NCBI RefSeq assembly: GCF_014897705.1
Contig: NZ_JABUXV010000023.1
Location: 1-64,000 of the forward strand
Direction of reading: 5' to 3'
Length of the DNA stretch: 64,000 bases
Origin: Brachybacterium sp. FME24
GTDB lineage: Bacteria; Actinomycetota; Actinomycetes; Actinomycetales; Dermabacteraceae
A model generated the notes under the pieces. The model was not told the origin of the DNA. It saw only the letters and a list, made by a program, of their open reading frames with translations, and ran no database searches. Positions 43,327 through 51,428 of this stretch are shown here, one piece after another. Position 1 is the first letter of the stretch. Every line of letters starts with the position of its first letter. Both the position numbers and the translations under genes were made by a program.

Positions 43327-44000
43327 ACGACCTGCTGGCGCGTCTTGCCGACTACCGCGGCGAGATCATCACCTCGATCGTCGAGACCGGATACATGATC
43401 GGGAACTCCGTGCTCGCGGCGATCCTCGTCGGCCTTCCGCTGGGCACCCTGCTGTACCTCTCGCGCCCGGGCGGGCCCTACGAGCGTCGCTGGCTGCACT
43501 CCGTGCTCAACACTTACGTCAACGTGGTGCGCTCGGTGCCCTTCCTGCTGTTCGTCGTCGCCCTGATCCCCTTCACCCGCTGGCTGGTGGGAACCTCCTT
43601 CGGAACCACCGCGGCGTCCGTGCCGCTCGCGTTCGTCGCCGCCGCCCTCTACGCCCGGTTCTCCGAGCAGACGCTGCTGGACGTGCCCGAGCAGACCGTC
43701 GAGCTCGCCCGCTCCCTCGGCGCGAACCCCGTCCAGCTGATCACCCGGTTCCTGTACTCCGAGGCGCGCTCCGGCCTGGTGCTGAGCCTGACCACGGTGA
43801 CGATCTCGATGGTCTCGTACTCGACGATCATGGGCGTGGTCGGTGGGGGCGGCGTGGGCGACTTCGCGATCCGGTACGGCTATCAGACGTACGAGTACGA
43901 CCTCATGTACACCACGATCGCCCTGATGATCGTGGTCGTGATGCTCATCCAGGGAACGGGCACCCTGCTCGCCCGCTCCATCGACAAGCGGGCGCGCTGA
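43323..44000 (+). CDS. metI: Methionine-type ABC importer permease
   Basis: A 225-residue permease with five membrane segments. The ATPase-contact loop is VELARSLGANPVQLITRFL, and IMGVVGGGGVGDFAIRYGYQ is the MetI signature. The start overlaps the metN stop; a longer frame to 43074 lies over metN. It forms the translocation pore with MetN. Confidence 0.92.
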   Translation: MNDLLARLADYRGEIITSIVETGYMIGNSVLAAILVGLPLGTLLYLSRPGGPYERRWLHSVLNTYVNVVRSVPFLLFVVALIPFTRWLVGTSFGTTAASVPLAFVAAALYARFSEQTLLDVPEQTVELARSLGANPVQLITRFLYSEARSGLVLSLTTVTISMVSYSTIMGVVGGGGVGDFAIRYGYQTYEYDLMYTTIALMIVVVMLIQGTGTLLARSIDKRAR

Positions 44001-44037
44001 TCTCGGCACGCCCCACCTCCAGGAACGAGTGACTCCC

Positions 44038-44883
44038 ATGAACAGACGACTCTTCACCCTCACCGCCGTGAGCGGCGCCGCCGCGCTGGCGCTGGCGTCC
44101 TGCGGCGTCGGTGGCGGCAGCGACAGCGACGCTGAGGGGTCCGGCGGCTCCGACGGGGACCACGTCATCAAGGTCGCCTCCCATCTGCCGCCGATGACCG
44201 ATGTGGTCACCACAGCCGCCGAGGTCGCCGCCGAGGAGGGGTACGAGATCGAGCTGGTGCAGGTCAGCGACAACGTCCAGTACAACCGCCTGCTGGCCGA
44301 CGGCGAGGTCGACGCGAACTTCGCCCAGCACCAGCCGTACATGGAGAAGTTCAACGAGGAGAACGAGGCGAACCTCGTGAGGCTCGACGCGATCTACGAC
44401 GCGAAGGTCGGCTTCTACTCCAAGGCGTACTCCACGGCCGAGGAGATCCCCGAGGGCGCGAAGGTCGCGATCCCGAACGACGTCTCCAACGAGGGCCGGG
44501 CGCTCGCGATCCTCCACGAGCAGGGGCTGCTCACGCTGCCCGAGGATACCGGCTTCGAGGGCCGCGTCGGCGATATCGTCGCAAACCCCCTGGAACTCGA
44601 GTTCGTGCAGGTGGACCTGCTGAACCTCGCATCCGCGTACGACGAGGACGGCATCGCGCTGGTCTACAACTACCCCACGTACATCTCGAAGGTGGGCCTC
44701 ACGCCGGCTGACGCGATCCTCCTCGAGGAGACCGTCGACCAGCGCTTCGCGATCTCCCTGGTGGCGCGCGAGGACAATCAGGACTCCGCGAAGATCACGG
44801 TGCTGCGCCGCGCGATGACCAGCGACGCCGTGCGCACCTTCCTCGAGGACGGGCACAGCGCCACCCTGATCCCGTCGTTCTGA
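44038..44883 (+). CDS. metQ: MetQ/NlpA-family substrate-binding lipoprotein
   Basis: A 281-residue lipoprotein with signal MNRRLFTLTAVSG and lipobox LASC (Cys near residue 21). The NlpA-type binding domain has ANFAQHQPYMEKFNEE and IPNDVSNEGRAL, typical of methionine-binding MetQ. GTG at 44029 is an alternative start with a closer AGGA. It is the last gene of the metNIQ unit, 37 bp after metI. Confidence 0.9.
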   Translation: MNRRLFTLTAVSGAAALALASCGVGGGSDSDAEGSGGSDGDHVIKVASHLPPMTDVVTTAAEVAAEEGYEIELVQVSDNVQYNRLLADGEVDANFAQHQPYMEKFNEENEANLVRLDAIYDAKVGFYSKAYSTAEEIPEGAKVAIPNDVSNEGRALAILHEQGLLTLPEDTGFEGRVGDIVANPLELEFVQVDLLNLASAYDEDGIALVYNYPTYISKVGLTPADAILLEETVDQRFAISLVAREDNQDSAKITVLRRAMTSDAVRTFLEDGHSATLIPSF

Positions 44884-44954
44884 GCACGCACAGACCCCTT
44901 CGGGACGATTCCCCGCGCCCCCTTGCGGGATGCCGACCAATCGGAGTATTTTCC

Positions 44955-44966
44955 GACCGTGCGGTC
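44955..44966. promoter_or_regulatory. Candidate TetR operator over the start codon
   Basis: The dyad GACCG-TG-CGGTC covers the GTG start of the TetR gene and lies just downstream of TATTTT (44947-44952). It is suited to autorepression of a leaderless message. Confidence 0.55.
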
Positions 44967-45588
44967 TAAACGTGATCCAGAGAGTCAGACACTGACATTC
45001 CTCGAGCGTGCCCGGCGCAGCCAGTTCATCGAGTGCGCCCTGGCGGCCTTGGCCGAGCTCGGTTTCGCCGGGACCTCGATCGCGGAAGTGGCGCGGCGGG
45101 CGGACGTGTCCAAGAGTGTCGTGCTGTACCACTTCGGATCGAAGCAGGAACTGCTGGAGGCCGCGGTGGTGGAGGTCTACGCCAAGGCCGCCCCCGACCT
45201 GGTCGCGGCGATGGAGTCCTCACCCGGACACCGCGAGAAGCTGGATGCGTACCTGGATGGATGCGTCGCCTTCGCCTGGACCAACCAGCAACGCCTGGCC
45301 GGCGTCGGAGAGATCTTCCGAAATCTTCGCGACGCCGACGGGCACCTGCGCTACACCCACGCTGACAGTGACGCGCTCATCGCCGTCGTGGAACAGATGA
45401 TCCTCGAGGGCCAGCAGGCCGGGGAGTTCGCAGACATCGATGCCCGCACGGTTGCTGTGATGATCCGCGCGACCATCGACTCGTTGCCCGGGGTGTTCGC
45501 CGCCGACCCCGCAACGGACGCGCTGGCGCTCTCGTCCAGTCTGAGAGACCTCGTCGGGCGAATGGTGGCCAGGAACAGTCGGCCGTGA
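44959..45588 (+). CDS. TetR-family regulator
   Basis: A 209-residue TetR protein. The helix-turn-helix (residues about 25-70) has AALAELGFAGTSIAEVARRADVS-type sequence and VVLYHFGSKQELL, and a ligand domain follows. The GTG was chosen because TATTTT lies exactly 6 nt upstream, as in other leaderless genes here; a TTG start at 44923 is possible. It precedes the lipoprotein hydrolase on the same strand by 86 bp and may control it. Confidence 0.85.
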   Translation: MRSKRDPESQTLTFLERARRSQFIECALAALAELGFAGTSIAEVARRADVSKSVVLYHFGSKQELLEAAVVEVYAKAAPDLVAAMESSPGHREKLDAYLDGCVAFAWTNQQRLAGVGEIFRNLRDADGHLRYTHADSDALIAVVEQMILEGQQAGEFADIDARTVAVMIRATIDSLPGVFAADPATDALALSSSLRDLVGRMVARNSRP

Positions 45589-45674
45589 TGCACACTGCGG
45601 CGGCTATCGGCGCCACCGCACCGCGCACTGGGACACGCTGAGCCGCACATCGGCACGATGCAAGGAGAACTCGG

Positions 45675-46685
45675 ATGGCACCTGCAACCCCGCACTCCAC
45701 CTACAGCCCTCATCGCCGCGGCCGCCACTTCGGCCGGCGCGGCCTCCTCGGCATCACCGCTGCCGTGGCGGCCGGAACGGTCAGCACCGTGAGCGGGTGC
45801 CGGAGCACCGCAGGGAGCAGCACCCCTGCCCCAACCTTCGTACTGGTCCATGGTTCCGCGAGCAACGGCAACTTCTGGACTCCAGTGGTGCGTGAACTTG
45901 CGCTGCGCGGCCGAGCGAGCGTCCCGCTGGATCTGCCCGGCCATGGCACGAAGTCCACTCTTCGTCGCTCGTACCAGGCGCCACAGGACCTCCAGGACTT
46001 CGCATCCTCACCCTCGGGCGTCGACGGACTCACCATGGATGACTACGCCGAGCACGTCGGCGCCGCGGTCGAGAAGGCCGCCGAGCACGGGCCGGTCGTC
46101 CTCGTCGGGCACAGCCTGGGCGGCAGCTCCGTGACCCGAGTGGCCAACGAGACCCCCTCCCTCCTGGCAGGGATCACCTACGTCTCGGCCTTCTGCTGCA
46201 CCGAGCTCGAATCACCGCTGGCGTACCTGGGCACCGAGGACGCTCGCGACGGCGCGGCGGCCCCGTCCGCTCCCTCGCTGAGCGACGAGGACCTCGGACA
46301 GGTCCCCGACGGCACGACCCGCTACAACTGGCGCACCAGCGACCGGGCCTTTCTCGATGCGACCAGGGAGCAGCTCATGGCGGATGCCACCGAGGAGCAG
46401 TTCCTCGCCACGATCGCCACGGTCCAGCAACCGGACGAGTCGATCCAAGCCAGTCTCGACAACGCCCAGATCACCCCGGACACCTGGGGAGCTGTTCCGC
46501 GCACCTACATTCGGCTCACCGCCGACCGCATCGTGACCCCCGCCCTCCAGGACCGCATGATCGCCGAGGCCGATCGGGCCGCCCCGCAGAACCGCTTCAC
46601 CATCACCGATATCGACTCCAGCCATCTCGGCGTCATGCATCAGGCGCCCTCGCTGGCGGCCGCCCTCATGGACTCCTGGTCGTGA
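45675..46685 (+). CDS. Alpha/beta-hydrolase lipoprotein
   Basis: A 336-residue hydrolase. The signal has a twin-Arg start (RRGLLGITAAVAAG) and lipobox VSGC near residue 42. The oxyanion region is LVHGSASNGNFW, the nucleophile Ser is in GHSLGGSS, and the His is in DSSHLGVMHQ. It should be an exported, membrane-anchored esterase-like enzyme. SD AAGGAGAA precedes the ATG. Substrate unknown; the adjacent TetR may respond to it. Confidence 0.83.
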   Translation: MAPATPHSTYSPHRRGRHFGRRGLLGITAAVAAGTVSTVSGCRSTAGSSTPAPTFVLVHGSASNGNFWTPVVRELALRGRASVPLDLPGHGTKSTLRRSYQAPQDLQDFASSPSGVDGLTMDDYAEHVGAAVEKAAEHGPVVLVGHSLGGSSVTRVANETPSLLAGITYVSAFCCTELESPLAYLGTEDARDGAAAPSAPSLSDEDLGQVPDGTTRYNWRTSDRAFLDATREQLMADATEEQFLATIATVQQPDESIQASLDNAQITPDTWGAVPRTYIRLTADRIVTPALQDRMIAEADRAAPQNRFTITDIDSSHLGVMHQAPSLAAALMDSWS

Positions 46686-46812
46686 CCGATCCGGCAGCAT
46701 CGTCGATGCCGCTGGACAGGCAGCGCCCGCCGGCTGACCGCGGGCCCGAAGAGTCGGAGGCCAGCCGGCGCGGCGCGCACAGAGGCGCGGGCACCCCGGC
46801 CGGGCGCCCAGC

Positions 46813-48936
46813 TCAGCCGAGCGTGGCGGGGCGCTCCCAGGCCTCGCCGCGCACGTGCGTATCGAGGAAGCCGAGGAACGTCTCGTACCAGACCTGCGCG
46901 TTGCCGCGGCCCTGGATCCAGTGGCCCTCGTCGGGGAAGTACAGGTAGCGGTGGCGAGTGCGGCCCTCGGCGTCGCGCGGGGTCGCAGAGAACTCGTGCA
47001 GGTCGTACCAGAGCGCCTGACCCTGGGCGATCGGCACGCGGTAATCCTTGTCGCCGTGGATGACGAGCATCGGCGCCACGATGTCCCCCACGAAGTCCTT
47101 CGGGTTGTACAGCGCGTTCTGCTCCCGCATCGACCGCTCCCAGCCGGCGTTGTCGGTGGTGTGACCCATCGTGTCCGTGTCCCACAGGGAGGCGTGGGTG
47201 ATGAGGCAGCGGAAGCGGTCACCGGTGTGCCCGGCCACCCAGTTGGCCATGTAGCCGCCATAGGAGCCGCCGGCGAAGGCGGTGCGGTCGGCGTCGATGT
47301 CGTCCCGGGCCACGGTGACGTCGGTCAGCGCGATGATGTCGGTGAACGGGGCGCCGCCGAGCTCGTGCTGGCCGCGATCGATCATCGCCTGGCCGTAGCC
47401 GGTGGAGATCGCCGGGTCCGGCAGCAGCACCGCGTAGCCGGCCGCCACGAAGGGGCCGGGATTCCAGCGGTAGGTCCACGCGTTCCAGGAGCCCCAGGGG
47501 CCGCCGTGGGCGAATACGACCAGCGGGTGCGGCCCGTCGCCCTCGGGCAGGCGCAGCCAGGCCCGCAGGTCGGTGCCGTCCTCGGCGGCCGCGGTGACCT
47601 CGGTGAGCGCCCCCTCCTGGGGGACGGCGTCGGCCGGATTCGGCAGTTCGCTGACCACGCCGGTGGCAGGATCGATGCGCACGGGGTGCGGGGCCACGGC
47701 GATGCCGGAAGCCGACGCGATGACCGCTCCGCCGGCGATCGCGGCCGACGTGAAGGCGAGCTCCTGCCCGGGGCCGCCTGTCAATCGCTGCGGCGCTGCG
47801 TCCTCGAGCCCGCCGATCCACACGGATCCGCGACCATGGTCGTCGCTGGTGGCGACCAGCGTGTTCTCGTCGAGCCACACCGGGTCGACCCAATGGTCCA
47901 GCTCGGGCCATACCGGCGTGGACGTGCCGGTGGTCAGGTCGAGGAGCTCGATGGTGCTGGACAGGCTCGCCTCCTGGGTCCAGGTCCGGGAGCGCCCGAT
48001 CAGCGCCCGGGTCCCGTCCGGGCTGAACTCTCCTGGCTCGTGCTCGATCTGCGCAGTGCCCTCCCGCAGCAGCCGGGGAGGCTGGGCCCCGACCAGATCC
48101 AGCAGGTAGAGATCGGAGACGCCGAGCAGCTCACCGCGCGAATCGGCCATGGCGACCAGGGCACGGCTGCCTGCGCGGTCGACGGTCCAGTCACCCAGGC
48201 GCCCCGGCGGCATCGCCACATGGCGGAAGTGCAGCACCTGCTTGCGCGCGGCGTCGTCGTGAGCGTCCGAGGAGCCCGGCGCTCCCGGACCGGAGGCCGC
48301 ATCTGCACCGCCGAGCGCGGACGTCGTGGCGCTCGCCGCCGCGCCATGGTCCCCGCCCCTGCTGGGCACCTCGGTCGCCTCCGCCCAGGGGAGGTCCTCG
48401 GGCAGCGCGGACATCGCGAGAACTGAGCGGGTGGGACCGAGGTCCTGGTCCCAGTACCGGGTGGGGAAGTCGGCATGGAGGGCGGCAGTCACCTTCGCCT
48501 CGCCCCGCTGCTTCGACAGCCGGGCGTGCTCGGTCTCGTCGGCCGCCTGGGAATGGACCTCGAGCTCTGCCACGAGATGGCCGCCGGCCAGGTGCAGTGC
48601 CCCGAATCCCCCCGGCCGTGCGGCGAGCTCACGTGCTTCGCCGCGGGTGGGCAGTGCCCACAGCTGGGCGTCGTCGGCCTCCTCCCCGTCCTCCCCGACC
48701 CGCTTGGCGGTGAAGAAGGTGGTGCCGTCCTCGGCGGCGGCGACAGCCCCGATGGAGGCCTCTCCGCGGGTCAGCGGCACGATCCGCTCACCCTCGAGCT
48801 CCACCAGCGCGCTGCGGTACGCCGTGCCCTTCGCGTTCGGGGACGACACCTTGGCGAGGATCCTGCCCCCTTCGGTGGTCTCCAGCCCGGCAAGCCGGGA
48901 CGCGTCCAACAGGGCTTCGATGCTCGCGAGTGTCAT
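46813..48936 (-). CDS. S9-family prolyl oligopeptidase-like peptidase
   Basis: A 707-residue cytoplasmic peptidase. An N-terminal beta-propeller (about 20-430) precedes an alpha/beta-hydrolase domain with Ser in GGSYGGY, Asp in HGDKDYRVP and His in DEGHWI. It probably cleaves peptides as an acylaminoacyl/dipeptidyl peptidase. The propeller contains an Ala/Gly/Ser/Asp-rich insertion near residues 190-230 that looks unstructured. The ATG at 48936 was preferred over one 15 codons upstream. It converges with the hydrolase gene. Confidence 0.88.
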   Translation of the reverse strand: MTLASIEALLDASRLAGLETTEGGRILAKVSSPNAKGTAYRSALVELEGERIVPLTRGEASIGAVAAAEDGTTFFTAKRVGEDGEEADDAQLWALPTRGEARELAARPGGFGALHLAGGHLVAELEVHSQAADETEHARLSKQRGEAKVTAALHADFPTRYWDQDLGPTRSVLAMSALPEDLPWAEATEVPSRGGDHGAAASATTSALGGADAASGPGAPGSSDAHDDAARKQVLHFRHVAMPPGRLGDWTVDRAGSRALVAMADSRGELLGVSDLYLLDLVGAQPPRLLREGTAQIEHEPGEFSPDGTRALIGRSRTWTQEASLSSTIELLDLTTGTSTPVWPELDHWVDPVWLDENTLVATSDDHGRGSVWIGGLEDAAPQRLTGGPGQELAFTSAAIAGGAVIASASGIAVAPHPVRIDPATGVVSELPNPADAVPQEGALTEVTAAAEDGTDLRAWLRLPEGDGPHPLVVFAHGGPWGSWNAWTYRWNPGPFVAAGYAVLLPDPAISTGYGQAMIDRGQHELGGAPFTDIIALTDVTVARDDIDADRTAFAGGSYGGYMANWVAGHTGDRFRCLITHASLWDTDTMGHTTDNAGWERSMREQNALYNPKDFVGDIVAPMLVIHGDKDYRVPIAQGQALWYDLHEFSATPRDAEGRTRHRYLYFPDEGHWIQGRGNAQVWYETFLGFLDTHVRGEAWERPATLG

Positions 48937-49020
48937 AAGACACCATCCTGCCATCGGCGAGGCAGGCGAGGCGAGCGTCACCGGGACGGGCGACCGAGGA
49001 GCTTGCCCTTTCGCGCAAAG

Positions 49021-49038
49021 TAGTTTATTTTTGAACTA
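49021..49038. promoter_or_regulatory. AT-rich palindrome upstream of the flavin monooxygenase
   Basis: TAGTT-N8-AACTA is an AT-rich island in a very GC-rich context, 27 bp before the CE1758-type start. It resembles a MarR-type operator. No MarR gene lies in the window. Confidence 0.55.
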
Positions 49039-49065
49039 ACTACCGAGACCCCGCGAGGAGCCACC

Positions 49066-50223
49066 ATGCAGTTCGGAATCTTCACCATCGCCGACATCAC
49101 GCCGGACCCCGTCACCGGCAGGATCCCCACCGAGAACGAGCGCCTGTCGTCCATGGTCGAGCAGGCCACGCTCGCCGAGCAGGTGGGCCTGGACGTCTTC
49201 GCCCTGGGCGAGCACCACAACCCGCCCTTCGTGACCTCCTCCCCCACCACCACGCTGGCCTACATCGGCGCGAAGACCACGGACCTCATCCTGTCCACCG
49301 CGACCACGCTGATCACCACCAACGACCCGGTGAAGATCGCCGAGGACTACGCGATGCTGCAGCACCTCACCGGCGGCCGCGTGGACCTCGTGATGGGCCG
49401 CGGCAACACCGGCCCCGTCTACCCCTGGTTCGGACAGGACATCCGCAAGGGCGTCGAGATCGCCATCGAGAACTACGACCTGCTGCGCCGGCTGTGGACC
49501 GAGGACGTCGTGGACTGGGAGGGCCAGTTCCGCACCCCGCTGCAGCAGTTCACCTCTACTCCGCGCCCGCTGGACGGCGTCGCCCCCTTCGTGTGGCACG
49601 GCTCGATCCGCTCCCCGCAGATCGCCGAGCAGGCTGCCTATTACGGCGACGGGTTCCTGCACAACAACATCTTCTGGCCGATGAGCCACACCGCGCAGAT
49701 GGTCCAGCTGTACCGCGAGCGCTTCGAGCACTATGGCCACGGCAAGGCCCACCAGGCCTACGTGGGTCTCGGCGGCCAGGCCTTCATGCGCAAGAACTCC
49801 CAGGACGCGATCACCGAGTTCCGCCCCTACTTCGACAACGCCCCGGTCTACGGCGGCGGCCCCTCGATGGAGGACTTCACCGCGGCCACGCCGCTCACCG
49901 TCGGCTCTCCGGAGCAGGTCGTCGAGCGCTACCTGACCATGGCGGACAACGTCGGCGACTACCAGCGCCAGATGTTCCTCATGGACCACGCCGGCCTTCC
50001 GCAGAAGACCGTGCTGGAGCAGATCGAGCTGCTGGGCACCGAGGTGGTCCCGGTGCTGCGCCGCGAGCTCGAGGCCCGCAAGCCGTCCGACGTCCCCGAG
50101 GCGCCCACCCACGCCGCCCGCGTGGCCGCAGCCGAGACCGAGCGCGGCTCCTTCGACGACGCCTACAAGTTCGAGACCGGCGACAACTGGACCGGCCTGC
50201 GCGCCGAGGACTCCCGCCGCTGA
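49066..50223 (+). CDS. LLM-class flavin monooxygenase, CE1758 family
   Basis: A 385-residue TIM-barrel luciferase-like protein. Family segments are FALGEHHNPPFVTSSP, GGRVDLVMGRGNTGPVYPWF and FVWHGSIRSPQIAEQAA. These enzymes use FMNH2 and O2 and are encoded next to a CE1759-type FMN reductase, here the next gene. SD GAGGAG precedes the ATG, and the AT-rich palindrome lies just upstream. Substrate unknown. Confidence 0.88.
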   Translation: MQFGIFTIADITPDPVTGRIPTENERLSSMVEQATLAEQVGLDVFALGEHHNPPFVTSSPTTTLAYIGAKTTDLILSTATTLITTNDPVKIAEDYAMLQHLTGGRVDLVMGRGNTGPVYPWFGQDIRKGVEIAIENYDLLRRLWTEDVVDWEGQFRTPLQQFTSTPRPLDGVAPFVWHGSIRSPQIAEQAAYYGDGFLHNNIFWPMSHTAQMVQLYRERFEHYGHGKAHQAYVGLGGQAFMRKNSQDAITEFRPYFDNAPVYGGGPSMEDFTAATPLTVGSPEQVVERYLTMADNVGDYQRQMFLMDHAGLPQKTVLEQIELLGTEVVPVLRRELEARKPSDVPEAPTHAARVAAAETERGSFDDAYKFETGDNWTGLRAEDSRR

Positions 50224-50301
50224 GCCGGTGGCGAGGGCCCGACAGGCGCAGCCGCTGACCCAGCCGGCCAGCGCAGCGCCGGCCGCAGCCCCGGCCCCAT
50301 C

Positions 50302-50418
50302 GCAGCCCGCAGCCCGCAGCCCGCAGCCCGCAGCCCGCAGCCCACAGCCCGCAGCCCGCAGCCCGCAGCCCGCAGCCCACAGCCCACAGCCCACAGCCCG
50401 CAGCCCGCAGCCCGCAGC
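50302..50418. repeat. Heptamer tandem repeat (GCAGCCC/ACAGCCC)n
   Basis: About 17 copies of a 7-bp unit, mostly GCAGCCC with interspersed ACAGCCC variants, lie between the flavin monooxygenase and its reductase. It ends next to the palindromic element. In reverse frame it encodes repeated CGLRAAG peptides, which are artefacts. Confidence 0.96.
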
Positions 50419-50478
50419 GAGTTTTGCTGGCCGGAGGACCGATGCGCGACCCGACATCGGTCCTCCGGCCACATTTCT
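50419..50478 (+). repeat. Palindromic element, copy 2
   Basis: Perfect 17-bp arms (50428-50444 and 50455-50471) enclose a 10-nt loop, flanked by GAGTTTTG and CATTTCT. It shares the AGGACCGATGCG/CGACATCGGTCCT core with copy 1. Its outer arm (TGGCCGG) differs from copy 1 (TGTCCCC) yet remains fully paired. It sits inside the monooxygenase-reductase gap, between two different heptamer arrays. Confidence 0.9.
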
Positions 50479-50500
50479 CGACACGACCTGCCGCCGCCCC

Positions 50501-50551
50501 CGCTCCCCGCCCCCCGCTCCCCGCTCCCCGCTCCCCGCTCCCCGCTCCCCG
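50501..50551. repeat. Heptamer tandem repeat (CGCTCCC)n
   Basis: About seven units of CGCTCCC, the second one irregular, run up to the ribosome site of the FMN reductase gene. Together with 50302-50418 and the palindrome it fills a 341-bp gap that would be expected to be short in this gene pair. Confidence 0.93.
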
Positions 50552-50564
50552 AAAGGATCGCCTC

Positions 50565-51263
50565 ATGACCGACACCGTTCGCCTCGTCGCGCTGTCCGCC
50601 GGACTGTCCACGCCCAGCTCCACGCGCATGCTCACCGACCAGCTCTCCCGCGCCGCGTCCACCGCCCTCGACCGAGATGACGTCGAGGTCGAGGTGACCA
50701 CCGTGGAGCTGCGCGAGTACGCCCACGACATCACCGACGCCCTGCTCACCCGCTTCCCGAACGAGCGCCTCTCCATGGTGGTCGAGCAGGTCCGTGCGGC
50801 CGATGCGGTCATCGCCGTCACCCCGGTGTTCAACGTCGGTCCCTCAGGGCTGTTCAAGACCTTCTTCGACGCGATCGACATCGAGGTCTGGAAGAACAAG
50901 CCGGTGCTGCTGGGGGCGACCGCGGGCACCGCGCGCCACTCCCTCGCGATCGACTACGCGATCCGCCCCATGTTCGGGTACCTGAAGGCGGAGGTCGTGC
51001 CGACCGTCGTGTTCGCGGCGTCGGCCGATTTCGGCGCCGATACCGAGGGCCAGGCCGATGAGCAGCCGCTCGCGGTACGCGTGCGACGCGCCGCGATGGA
51101 GCTCTCGCTCCTGCTGCGCTCCGGGGCCGCGACCACCCCGCAGGTCCAGGAGTCGGAATCGGCCGACGATGCTGGCGACGGGACCTCGCAGTCGCAGAAG
51201 CCGGCGCTGGACGCCGAGTTCGCCGACTTCGTCCCGATGGGCACGCTGCTGCGCCGCGACTGA
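50565..51263 (+). CDS. FMN reductase, CE1759 family
   Basis: A 232-residue NADPH-dependent FMN reductase-like flavodoxin-fold protein. It starts VRLVALSAGLSTPSSTRML and has VTPVFNVGPSGLFKTFFD and LLGATAGTARHSLAIDYAIRP. It should supply FMNH2 to the CE1758-type monooxygenase. The ATG has SD AAAGGA; a longer frame upstream reads repeat DNA and was rejected. Residues about 185-215 are a Ser/Asp-rich insertion. Confidence 0.88.
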   Translation: MTDTVRLVALSAGLSTPSSTRMLTDQLSRAASTALDRDDVEVEVTTVELREYAHDITDALLTRFPNERLSMVVEQVRAADAVIAVTPVFNVGPSGLFKTFFDAIDIEVWKNKPVLLGATAGTARHSLAIDYAIRPMFGYLKAEVVPTVVFAASADFGADTEGQADEQPLAVRVRRAAMELSLLLRSGAATTPQVQESESADDAGDGTSQSQKPALDAEFADFVPMGTLLRRD

Positions 51264-51273
51264 CCCTCGCCGG

Positions 51274-51332
51274 CGGCGCCGGCAACGACGTCGGCGCCGG
51301 CAGCGACCTCGGCGCCGGTCTTCACCGGCGCC
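51274..51332. repeat. 18-bp direct repeats ending in a hairpin
   Basis: CGGCGCCGG recurs at 51274, 51292 and 51310 with an 18-bp period. The last copy forms an 8-bp perfect hairpin (51311-51318 with 51325-51332, 6-nt loop). It lies just after the FMN reductase stop and may terminate that transcript. Confidence 0.6.
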
Positions 51333-51428
51333 CTCGCCCGCGCCCGCAACCGTCGGCATCCAGGTGCGGCCGGGCCCTCGCCTCCGTAGCCTGCCGGGAC
51401 ATTCCCAGCAGCTCAGAGAAGAGGGCAG

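Noticed and set aside
50302-50418. Possible CRISPR array
   Set aside because: Contiguous 7-bp units without spacers; no cas genes.
49036-50484. Minus-strand ORFs with CGLRAAG peptide repeats, as possible repeat proteins
   Set aside because: They arise from reading the heptamer array in reverse; no start signals or conserved extension.
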